Of a stretch of 57,343 bases of DNA, positions 15,670-26,600 are shown piece after piece; within the stretch, counting starts at the first letter, position 1; the number at the start of each line of letters is the position of its first letter. The notes beneath the pieces were generated by a model that saw only the letters and a list, made by a program, of their open reading frames with translations, made no database searches and was not told the DNA's origin. The stretch spans positions 781,956 to 839,298 of the forward strand of contig MNCI01029688.1 in the NCBI GenBank assembly GCA_015680685.1, written 5' to 3'. The stretch is from Gnetum montanum (Eukaryota; Streptophyta; Gnetopsida; Gnetales; Gnetaceae). A program made the translations under genes and the position numbers.

Positions 15670-17400
15670 AATTGCTCACAAAAGGTTCATTACCAAGGAA
15701 TTCCTAGGAAAAGTGTAATTCTCTCGGGGGTCGCCAATGCAAAACATTGTAAAATGGGTTGTCTTTGACAAGAATGGGCAATTGATCGAGGAATTTGCAG
15801 AAAGGTTGCTTATCAACAATCGTGTAACATCTACAGAATTTTCATTCCATAATGAGAATTGAGAACATAACCTGGAGTATTTTACTTGAATGGGAATAAA
15901 ATGGCGACTGTTTCCTCAGTGTTCTGTTTTAATGAACTTACAATATCTCTTGGAAAATAAATACAATGCTTATTTACTTTGCATTCAAGAAATGCTATAG
16001 GGAGTCATTTTGCTTGGTTTTATGGATACTCTTATTGACTTGTGCAAATATTTATTGATGTCATTCATTTGATGATATTTTTTCCAGCGATTCTTGGGAT
16101 TCATTTATCAAAGTGTCCTGGTAAAATATAATTGAATCGTTTGTAAGACTAATTTATTTGAGGTGAATTTTCAAATCTCAAATTTGAGGCTTGAAAGCAT
16201 CAAGTATTTTATTATGCTCATAAGACCACAAAGCCCTACAAATTTATTGGACAGAATTAAGTTACCTTGAATTGATTTGCTCAAATTGAGCCTTCTTTGA
16301 TGGCATAAAAATAAACGGAAGAAATCAAGTTTTAGTTTCAACCTATTTCGATAAGTTAGTAAGGTTATAGCATATTTAAAATAAATTGGGTTGTATTTGG
16401 AAAAACTAGCATTTTTATGATTGGCCAGCATAAACTTTTAAGATATTACATAAATATTCACCTTTGAATCTTAAGTACTTAATTGCTTGTACAAGGAAAG
16501 TTGATGCATCATAAATAAGTCTCCATATAACTTGCATGGTAGTAATCAACTTGCTTTTAAATAGTCTTAGAACATATTGTATATGCTTAAGAGTGAACTT
16601 TTCAAAGTAGAAAAGTTGAATTGATTGTGGTGCATGTCCAAAAATCAAGTGTGATAAGTAGACAAATTATAACTATGGTTATTAGAAATTCAAATTGCAC
16701 TATGCTTAGTCACTTTATCTTGTTAATAGAGTTTCTTACCTTTCAACAACCTTATTAAGGAAATAGGCAAACTCTTCTCGTTTCTAGGGTCACGACGTTT
16801 TATTATACACGTACTTTACTATGTCATTGTTATTGTCTCTGTGTTGCATTGTAATTAATTAATTCGCAATGTAGATTTAAATTTCATGCCAAACATTAAT
16901 TAGTCTCTATCTTAACTAATAATTACTTTAGTTGTTTAGTTTTCTATTGGTATGTGTCATTTTGTTTTGTTTGCAAGGTTTCATACCACTTATAGATGCA
17001 CTTTTCAACTTGCCTACCATTATCAGGTTGCATTTGCCTTTTTCATTGCAAACAGAGCTAGTGGTGTTTCTTGTCTCTTCTATGCAAGGGTTTCACTCAT
17101 TGGATTATGAAGAAACTTCATATGGTATTAGAACTTATAGTGTTTAATCCCATGGGTAATTGTTAATTCCAAACATTCTAGGCAAAGAAAATTCTACATA
17201 GCCATGACAAGAGTGATATTGCAATAGTGGAAGCTTCAAATCTAATATGAAAATCTTCAAAATTCTTCAAGCAAGGATTATTTTAGCCTCAAAATACATT
17301 AAAGGATTGATTTAGATTATTTAGGTATCAAATTTTATGCTACTTGGTACTTTTGGTGCTGCTTGATCAAGAGAATGAGAGTAGGGGATATAGAAGAAAT
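15670..17400 (+). other. 3' UTR of the methyltransferase gene and intergenic sequence
   Basis: After the stop at 15669, AATAAA occurs at 15895-15900 and 15956-15961, either of which could direct polyadenylation. Beyond about 16000 the sequence is AT-rich and intergenic, with only short unrelated open frames on both strands. No protein family, RNA gene or element boundary was recognised. Confidence 0.45.
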
Positions 17401-20400
17401 GGATTAGTGTTCCAATTGTGTATTTAATTATTTATCATTATGAATTATTAGAATATACTCCTAAATTAAGATACAATCATTAGTTTCTTAACTTAACCTA
17501 ATAACAATTACAAAAGGTCATGATGCTTCACAAAAAGACACAACTCCTTAGTATAAGAAAGCACAAGTACTCACTTTGTATAAGTTCAAGTAAATAAGAA
17601 GAATAAGAACAAGGGACATGGAATAAAAGAAACAAAGAAGATAAATAAGATGGCAAATGCAGAAGAAAGAATATGCAAGAGTAAAGAAGATAAGAAAGAG
17701 ATATTGGAATAATAGTTGTAAGTAATGTTCGTGAACTAGAGGATACAAACATCAATGATTCATAGAAGTACAAAAGAAGAATGACCTAATCCAAAAGTTT
17801 GGATAGCAACATCAGGATGTTATTATGTCCTAAGAACTAATAAGCAAGTGTTGCAGTAGATACATGTGAATCCTGTAGCATAAGATCTCGTTTCTTAAAG
17901 AAGAATCAAAGATTCTAGTTGTGCCATAGGTAGCTTGGTTTAGTTTCTTAAAGATGAAAAGAAAAACATTTAGAAGGTTACGATGGAAAAGAAGAGTAAT
18001 GATTATGAAGAAATATTTCATAAAGCCTAGGGAAGCTAAGATAAGAGTAGTTTAGTGAAGTAAAAGACAAGTTGGTGTAGTTAAAATTCAAAAGGAACTT
18101 AATAAAGCATACTAGTTATAAAGAAGTTAAGTTCAAGGAGGCTTAACAAAGTACAGTGTAAGACTATGATAAGTCCACGTACAAGAGTTTATAATATAAT
18201 GATTTACGAGCAACAATTGTAAGTGTACAATTACCTTACAATGTAGGAGTAGATACAATCCAAAGAAGGTGCACTACTAGAGGAAGAGTAGCATCACCAA
18301 AATATAAAACATTATTATATTCTTAGTACGATTGATTTTGCAGTTATAGCAAGCACAAAGACGATGATTATAAATTATCAAAACTAGAAACAATACTTTG
18401 TATAGACTCTTTACTATAGCTTATGCCTAGTACTAAGTTAAGGAATTAAAACAATATAACTCTGTTTATCATAAAAGGGTTCATAAGCAATTAATTTAGT
18501 AAGATTTATGATGCTCACAACTACAAATAATTATGAGAAGCAATTATAATTAAGAAGAGAGTAATGATCTTATAATACCATAATAATGCTTCTTAGTTAT
18601 TAACTCCTACAAGATTTGTGGATTTGCCACTAGGTGTAAAATCAAACTCTAACATGATATTAGAGTAAGGTAGGAGATAATAGTAGTAAACATGGTACAA
18701 GAGCTCGTTCATGGAAAAGAAACAATGAAGATGAGACTAGCACATATCATAGAAGAAATAAGCATTATTATAATTCATGAATAGAAAGTTTTGTAGTTAC
18801 AACCTAGAATTCCAAGGTAGTTGGCAACTGATGGAAGATAAGAAATAAAATAGCCTTGAGAGTCATAAGATGGCTTAGAAGAGCCACATGATAACTCAAG
18901 AACATCATAATTATGATGCATCATGGAAGTTTAAGCTAAGAAACTTTTCAAAAAATGACATTAAAGTGTAGTAAAGAAGGGTTTGTATACAAGCAAAGAA
19001 TAATTTGTTTATGAAAATTAGAAAGCCAAGGTAATCAAGGGGACTAGTGAAGGAAATGATATAGCATTAGAGCTCTTATAATGAGTGGAAGAAAGAATTA
19101 AGAGATCATAATGTCAAATATTGGACATTATTATAAGAACTCTAGTTAGGAAAGCTAAGTTTATAAGAAGCTTACAAAGATAATTGAAGCTAAGGAGAAA
19201 CTGAACAAAGATATTATGAAGCTTACTTTTGATGATTATGGAGGGCCTATGTAGATACTTGAGAAGACTCAAAAGATATGTATAATAAGATAACCTTGAA
19301 TTATAATCATAAATCCAACTTGAAAGAACAATGTTAAATGGACATGACATTTCAAGAATAAGTATGAACTAAAATCATGGTGAAACCATAATTATGCCAA
19401 ACAAAAGTTAAGAATAGCTAAAAGATAGATTAGATAATAATTAGTCAAAAAATGATAACAAGAAGAAGTAAAGTACCAATTAAAATATACAAGAATTAGA
19501 GTCTACAAACCTACAACCAACAATACCAATTTGCGCCATTTTCCTACAAAATGATACACACATTGAGAAAGGAGTTGTAGTCATTCAAAGTTGTAGGAAA
19601 GAGAGTCTATCAAATCACTAAAGATGGAAAAATGACCTATCAACCACAAGTTTCTTTCAAAAGACAAAAAATTGGTACCACATGTTGAATAGAAATTGAA
19701 ATGAGCAAGATAAAGGTATCCAAACTATGACTACTTATTAAGATGAGAATGAGATTTGGTAGAAAATTTATCCTAGACATTTTGGTATTTGATTTTGAAA
19801 CTCCAATTCCTAAGTATTGAGGGATAAGCATTAATCATGGTATCATTTCACATCAAATTTTGACAAAAATCCCAAGGTAAAAGAATTTTTATCAAGAACA
19901 TAGAGTAGAAAATGATAAAAGAAGAATTCTAGTATGAAAACTATGAATATACAAAAAAAGAAAAGAAAAGTGTAGGTCCCACTATAACCCACATATTGAA
20001 ATAGGAAAAAATAATGACCAAGTACACTAGATGGATCAAGAATTGTCCTATATTTTGTAAGAAATGGAAAAAAGAAGATAATATAAACAAGACTTCAAAA
20101 CACCAAAAGCAAAATGTGAAATGATGTGATCATATAAGAATAAGAATTTTTTGCTCCTATAGAGGAAATGAAGACCCTTACTAGGATTTCTTGAGGCTCT
20201 ACGAGGTATGTGGTAGTAGAAATTTCAAGCCCTTGGAAAGGAAGATCATTTGTGTAATCACTTAGGACTCTTTTCATGTATTTTGTTGGCTAGAATTCCA
20301 AGGCAAGTTGTAAGAATAAGGAAGTCATCACAACATTCAATTTTGAACTTCGTAATGTTGATTCTAAGAATAAGGAAGTCACAAACAAATATTATGAATT

Positions 20401-20590
20401 AAAGAACCTGGTGAAGGAACTAGCACTATTAAGAATAAAGGAAAGAAGATGAAAACGTGACCAAGATTGCAACATGAATAAAAGGAAGAAAATAATTGAT
20501 CAAGTCCTTAAGTGAGGAAGGTTAAGTTTTATGTTCCAAATTCATGAGTGAAGGGGAGGAAAAACTTAATAAATATAAAATCTATTAAGG
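17400..20590. other. 3 kb purine-rich, gene-free stretch
   Basis: The + strand is strikingly rich in A and G, with AAGAAG, AGGAAG and AAAGATG words throughout, and the minus strand is correspondingly pyrimidine-rich. No convincing gene is present. A weak chromovirus-like integrase tail is suggested at 20277-20095 on the minus strand, which would make this the 3' region of an old minus-strand Ty3/gypsy element. A short direct repeat, TAAGAATAAGGAAGTCA, occurs near 20312 and 20363. Element B is inserted at its right edge. Confidence 0.4.
20095..20277 (-). pseudogene. Possible chromovirus integrase C-terminal remnant
   Basis: A 60-codon minus-strand frame contains LPFQGLEI...TYLVEPQEILVR. This recalls the end of chromovirus polyproteins, where a TYxxxPxxILDRR segment follows the integrase and precedes the chromodomain. 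The next part drifts out of frame, with ILILI-SHH resembling the IPLVKVLWxHH region. The match is short and is read through a frameshift, so it remains a guess. No other pol domain was found next to it. Confidence 0.3.
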
Positions 20591-21661
20591 TGATGAGTGG
20601 AGAGATACCCCTACACTCCACCATACGAATACGAGCGTACACGCGTGATCCGGTCGAACTCCGTAGACTAAATGCCTTAACGCCACAAGAAACACTTGGG
20701 GTTAATCGTTCGTTGTCTTCCCAGGCTTGCTTGTATGTGTCACAGTGTATGGTTAAGCAAGTCTGAGGTATGTGATTTTTTTGGTATTTTCGGCTTATCT
20801 TCTATGCTACCAGGAGAAAGGGTTGAGAAAACTAAACTAACTCTAACTAAGATCTAAGTCTAAATTAACTAGCGTCAGCATCCGTTCCCACTTGCCGGAC
20901 ACACCCTGAACTATGCAACTGCAGCTTACCAAACGCTAATCGTTACTGGGATCGCCACACGTAACGCAAGTGCTCGAAGTGGTCGTACTGAGGCACCTAT
21001 TTAGCCTACGTGTGATAAGCAGCCGATTCCTTAGCCAGCCGTACACACCCGTGGGTGCTCGTAACTAAGTCGTACTTATCACACGATCTAGCCTAGCAAT
21101 GAGCAGCCGATTCCTCAACTAGCCGTACACATTAGACCCGGGAGTTACCAAGCGCAGAATCCTGGAATACGCTACTGGGTTACCAAGCATCCAATGCTCG
21201 TAATTGAGTCGTACTCATGCATTGCGTCAAGCAGCCGATTCCTTGACTAGCCGTACACGTCCGTAGACGCTCGTAATCAAGTCGTACTTGAACGCACTAG
21301 GAAAGCAGAAAAGAAAGCAATAAATGAAACCACGTGCTGCAAGGTTTATCCAAACAAGTTCGTCTTTATTGCCGTACACAACTTGGGTTCAGGTTACAAG
21401 CTGCTCGAATAAAGAGCCGTTCACTCTAGGACTCCTACTGCGGGCACATGGGGAAAAATTCTAACTCTGGAGTGATCAATCTGCCAGAGCTTCGCTACAC
21501 TAGCCAGGATTGGGAAATGAAGGGAGTGCCGCCTCTTATTTATAGATATGGCGGCGGGACGCGATATCACGTACGCGATATCGCAAGAGAAGACGTGATA
21601 TTGCGTACGCGATATCGCATGGGACGCGATATCGCGGCCTAGTGCAAGTCGCGTCTCATCA
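20591..21661 (-). repeat. Element B 3' LTR (complete)
   Basis: The 1071-bp LTR is bounded by TGATGAG at 20591 and CTCATCA at 21655-21661, an inverted repeat of 7 bp. Read on the minus strand, the promoter comes first: five GATATC-type palindromes (21561-21635), then TATAAATA (complement of 21537-21544), then a long transcribed part. Inside it GCAGCCGATTCC occurs at 21019, 21103 and 21231, each followed by a TAGCCGTACAC-like word and a TCGTACT word. The sequence is far richer in CpG than its surroundings. Confidence 0.9.
21537..21640 (-). promoter_or_regulatory. Element B U3 promoter: palindrome array upstream of TATA
   Basis: On the minus strand five near-copies of GCGATATCGC, several joined through GTACGC, occupy about 21635-21561. 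TATAAATA follows about 20 bp downstream (complement of 21537-21544). Tandem palindromic sites next to a TATA box are typical of activator binding sites. The same arrangement occurs in elements D and E. The binding protein is unknown. Confidence 0.65.
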
Positions 21662-21680
21662 TACCCCCATGACTGAATGA
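21662..21680 (-). other. Element B polypurine tract
   Basis: Just inside the 3' LTR, the minus strand reads AGTCATGGGGGTA and then the LTR start TGATGAG. This is where plus-strand synthesis is primed in LTR retrotransposons. The G run is short and the same 11-mer recurs elsewhere in the element. Confidence 0.6.
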
Positions 21681-23684
21681 AAACTCGTCCTCGAGTTCCT
21701 TACAATGATATCAGGTAGGTATGGGATTATTAGGGGAAATGGAACTAATGGGATGACATGTGAACGGTCTTTATTACAAGACTTGACAAAAACTGGTGTT
21801 CATGACAACATGGGTGAACACCTTATTACAATGACATCAGGCCACAGTTGGCAGCTGAGAGAAAAGAGGAGAGAGAATAGAAGAGAAGAAGAGAGAAGAG
21901 TCTTGTTGCTGCCAACGCCTAGATTGCGCCTTTCGTTGTCCATCTGTAAGCGCATTATCAATTCCACTCCTTGCATGCTGCTTCAGCGCTGCTCCATTCC
22001 AAGTGTCTGCTCCAGATCCATTCCGTTGTTGTATGATTGCCATCTGCACACACAACACAATCATATATTAGCAAGGGTAATTGAATCATTAAGTAAAGCA
22101 TACCTTGCTTCGGTTTAGGTTCCTTGGCTAAGTTGTGGTATGGCTAATATGGATCTGGGAAAATGTAGATGATGACTACCGAAGGTATAGGGGTTAGGAA
22201 GAAAAACGAAAAAATCCGGGGCTTAGGATAAAAATCGAAAAATCAGGCCCCGTACCCCCATGACTAATCGCGAACCTCCGGTAGCGTTAGAATGGAGAGA
22301 GAAAAGGAATAGGAATGATAGGTAAAAAGGGACAACTATGGCATCGATAAAAAGGATGTCATGATGGAAATGAACAAAAATGTTAATTAATTGCAAAATG
22401 TTAAGGAAAAGAAGTTAACTAATGTTCCAAATAGGAATGTCAGTGGGTCCTCCCCAAAGCAGGCTCATGCCCTTAATGCCCTGACAATCCCACATTCAAA
22501 GAGTCCGTGGGCTCTGGGAATGTCCTTTGGAACAAGAGTTAAAGTCTTAACCGTAAGAATTTACCAAAAAGAAAACAAAGCATCAACCAAAGTATATACA
22601 ATGATACAACCGGCAATGAGGTGAACAATGGAGAGAAGGATGGGAAGAAGAGAAGTGGAATGGAATCCCAAGAACAAGGTGGTGTACAGCCCCTTGTGTG
22701 TTTCATGATTAATGTGACTTGGCGAATCTCATTCCAACTCTGGCCTCAAACCAACCACTTCCAGTGACTTCGCATCAATGCAGTTGGTTAAATCATCCAC
22801 TTGGGTAACAAGGATGCAACTTCGAGAAGCCACCACCATTCCGACGAAACAACAGAGAGAATGGGAAGCGAGAAGGGCCTTAGTTAGAGGGAACACTTTG
22901 GTTCCATAACCAGTGCTTGTAGCCCAAATTTATTCCGTCTAAGGGGTGTGCTTTGAATCCTCACTTTTAGCTTTTTAGCTTTTTCTTCTTCTCTTTTTTC
23001 TGTTTTTCCATTTTTTTTTTTTTTTTTTTTGTTTTGTGTTTTTATGCGTGGGGACCACACCATGCAAAGACTTCTTTATTTTTATTGTCTCAGCTTCCGA
23101 TTATTGGGTTACATCGGAACGGTAAGAAAACCCAAGAAGAAAACATCCAAGCACCCAAGTGAATGACCAACACAAGAGCACCAAGTTCCCTTGAAGTCAC
23201 ACCCTTTTCAAATCCTTGAGTCCTTCCTTAGTTTGAGAAATGCCCAGTCACTGGTTCGTTAAAGTTCTTATTGGAAGGGAACTGTACATTTCCAAGCCAA
23301 GGGAAACCATAGACTTGATGGATGGATGGATGAAGTGATCTCATTGCCTGCCATATCAAAAGAACATACCTTAGTATCAACAATGTAACTTAAAGGTAAA
23401 AACCAAACATTAGCAATTAATGAAAAACAGTTCATCCCATCGGCCCGAACACTTATTGGGTGACGAATTTACATGATGGATGACACACACACACACACAC
23501 ACACACAAAAAGATAGAAAAATATAACGATGTTGTAAAACAAAAACAAGAAAAGTTAAAGAAATTTGTAAAACAAAAATTAGAAAAGTTAAAGAAATTGT
23601 AAAACAAAAATGTGAAAAACAAAAACGTTGTAAAACAAAAATGTGTAAAACAAAAACTGAAAAAGAACTGAGGGCCCCATATGA
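21681..23684 (-). other. Element B 3' non-coding region
   Basis: About 2 kb lies between the ORF stop and the 3' LTR. It holds a second polypurine-like copy (CCCCCATGACT at 22255-22265) next to a GGGGC/GCCCC hairpin (about 22216-22252). It also holds a segment at 22440-22980 shared with elements C, D and E, including GGGCCTTAGTTAGAG and the region around CAGTGCTTGTAGCCC. A T run at about 23010-23030, a CA microsatellite at about 23485-23506 and repeated GTAAAACAAAAA units at 23530-23665 follow. The downstream ORF of elements C and E is missing. The open frames seen here have no family match. Confidence 0.6.
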
Positions 23685-26600
23685 TTAGCATAGGTGGCCA
23701 TCTCCCCCATGACTGAGTTGTGAGGGAGAGATCCGAAGTAGTGAGCGCCTATTTGAATTTCTAAGCAGTGCCCAACTTCTCCCAAATGATGATCTTAGAT
23801 TCAGGGGTGGAAGTTGGCGACGCTCACGTTCCAATGTGTCTATGCCACGGTTGTTGGCATGAGTTGCCTCAGTTCGTTCCATGCATATTTGTTTGCCCTT
23901 ATGAGAAGCTGTCAACCACGGGGTGTCTACTACTTCTTGTGTGGTTGCTACATACAGGCATCTTTGTTGCAGAGTTTCCTGGGCACACCTGTGACATGGA
24001 GACATTTCCTCCGTGTCATCACCCGATGAATCACTGTATGTGATGCATGGAACTATCCTCTTCTCGATCTTTCCACATATGTTTATCTTGGAGATTTCCA
24101 AGGAAAGATCACGGATCCTAAGGCATGCATCTACTGTGCTTAGCCATGCCCTTCCCATTATAATTGGGAAGTCCCCTTCGTTGTTGTTAACATCGATCAC
24201 TAGGAAGTCTGCTGGGTAGGACCAACCACACACAGTGGTGATAACGTCCTCCACCAAACCCAATGGGATGGCAATGGACTGGTCTGCCAGCTCCAGTTGA
24301 ATGTTGCTCTTCTTAAGTTGGGGCAGGTTCCAGGCGTGATACATCTTTCGCGAAATTAAGTTGACTCCGGAACCTGAGTCAAGAAGAGCTCGATGTGGCG
24401 CATTCCCAGCGATCTGCAAATGAATAAAGGGACTCCCAGGGTCAGTTAGTTTCCTGGGAAGGTGGCCTACCTTGATCCAGTCAGTTACGGTATGTGTTAG
24501 CATAACCGTATGCGTTACATTCCCTTGGACTGAAGGGTGCTCCGAAGTGTTAGTAGTTAGAGGCCTATACATATACCCGTCCGCTTGTTGTTGCGAGAGC
24601 CTATCCGGGCTCCTAGTTCTGAAAAAGGGTCTCCTTTTTGTACAGTTATCGCCAGAACTAGTGTCCGGTTGGATATTTACACTCTGAATATTTACAGATC
24701 TCGCGGCGTGACGTTGCTGCGGTTGGGTAGGTAATTCCCCTTGCATTGTTGGAGCAGGAGGTGTTATGGGAACTACTTGAGGAAAAGGTGCGGGTGGAGT
24801 TAGAGGATGGACAGAATGTGGAATGTCTCCCGGAGGAGAAGGAGTCCTTCTGAAGTACTCCCGAGCGTAGTAGTGACGGCGTGGAGTGTGACTCATAGCG
24901 TCACCTGGAGAAACTGGCTGCTGCACATAATAACCATAAGGATCAGGCTGCCGGTAAGGGTATCGATGTGTTGGCTGTGGCATCCCCCATGACTGTGGGT
25001 ATTGCCACTGCTGATGTTGCTCGATGGGCTGCGGAGGTGTTCCACTTGGATAATACGTCAAGGGTTGGTGGAACTGCCTCGGGTTACCTTGTGGATAAGG
25101 TAACCTTCTGGGTGTTTGCCGTTGATTAAGTCTTGGATTTAATGCATACACCCCAGACTCCTGCAGATGTGAGATAATTGGACAACATCCCTTAGGATGG
25201 TCATAATAGCAGACCTCACATCCACCGTCATTGTCTGAATCAGAATTTTCAGCCTCATCGGAGTTAGAGATTTTTCCCTTACCCTTGTTATGTGCAGGGT
25301 TAAAGTTTCTCCGCTTGTCTTTGCTTTTATCACTACTTTGCTCATCCTTAGACTCTTCTACAATTTTCAGGACTGTTTCTATTCGTGAGTCTAAGGAATC
25401 CCACATTTGGTCTACCTTAGCCGATACCTCCGTTGTTAACTTTTGGATCGGCACAGTTTTCCTGTTCACCAACTCTTCGAGTGGTGACTCATCCTCCTCA
25501 TCACAGAATTTCACTCCCTTCTTACGAAGGGAGGGATCACGGTTGTATTCCTCCGCACTTTCTCTTTTCCGTAGCTCACCCTCTTCTTGCGCTACTTGTT
25601 CCAACAATACTTCAACTTCATGGGCTCTTAGTTGGGAGAGTCTCCCTTGGGCGTAAGTCCCAAGAGTTCTTCTCGTTTCATTTCGTAGCCCATCCACGAG
25701 GTGGCGAAGTTGATCCCGCTTAGCGTACCCATGGCCCGGGCAACGATGTAGCAATGTGTAGTAACGGGCCATGGCAGCATCCAAGGATTCATGAGCTCCT
25801 TGTTTCCAGCCTTGGATCTGCTTACGCAAGTTAGACACTCTGGAGTACGTTTGATATTTGTTGTTGAACAATTCGAGCATCGTACTCCACCTCCTGATGG
25901 TTTCCGGTTCTAAGGACCGGTACCAGCTTTCTGCTTCTTTAGTGAGTGTCCTTGGGAACAACTTGAGTTTCTGCCACTCATTGTCTATGTTCTGCAAGGC
26001 ACAGGCGTCGTGGAATGCCTGTAAATGATGTTGAGGATCAGCGTTGTATCCCCCTTCAAAACGTGGGATATTATTTATATCCAAACGCTTGATCCTACTG
26101 TCTTTCAAATGCCTTGTGGGAATCCTAACTGCCTCTCTAATGTCAAGCATACTTCGGGTTGCGAATAGGGGTTCGTCATGATCATCTCTTTCATGACGTC
26201 TGTGATGTCTACGTTGTGGTTCCCTATTCTCCCTACGTCCTTGTCCTTGTCCTAACTCCTCTCGACCTTCTTGTCGAGGCATTTCATCTCTTCTACCTTT
26301 ACTTTCCGCGTTATGCTCATGGTGGCTGCGCCCAGATGTGGAAGGAGAGGGTGAATGATGTGATGAAGGGGAAGAAGAAGGAGATCCATCACCATGGTGA
26401 TGTTTCTTGCCTTCTCTTCGGCTGCTTCGGTCCCGACCGTTGCGACGATCAACGAGTCCGTCATTAGTGCGAGTGATTGTTCCTGCCGTGAACAGCTGGT
26501 GCTCACGGGGATCAGAGCCTGGAATATGTATCGTTGATCTAAGGCCCTGATGCCTAACCTCTTCACCAGAGTGAGGAGGAGGAACATCATTTTCTAAGAA

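Noticed and set aside
21561-21640. GATATC palindrome array as a CRISPR-like or origin repeat
   Set aside because: It sits in the U3 part of an LTR next to TATA and recurs in every LTR of the family. Promoter sites explain it.
21705-22118. 137-codon + frame in element B's 3' non-coding region
   Set aside because: It lies on the strand opposite to the element and has no motif. Part of it is a purine-rich repeat (GAGAGAAAAGAGGAGAGAG).
23485-23506. CA dinucleotide run
   Set aside because: An ordinary microsatellite with no further meaning seen.
23768-26590. Many open frames of 60-140 codons on the + strand and in other minus frames within 23768-26590
   Set aside because: They overlap the intact gag-protease frame of element B, have no family motifs, and arise from its GC-rich codons.
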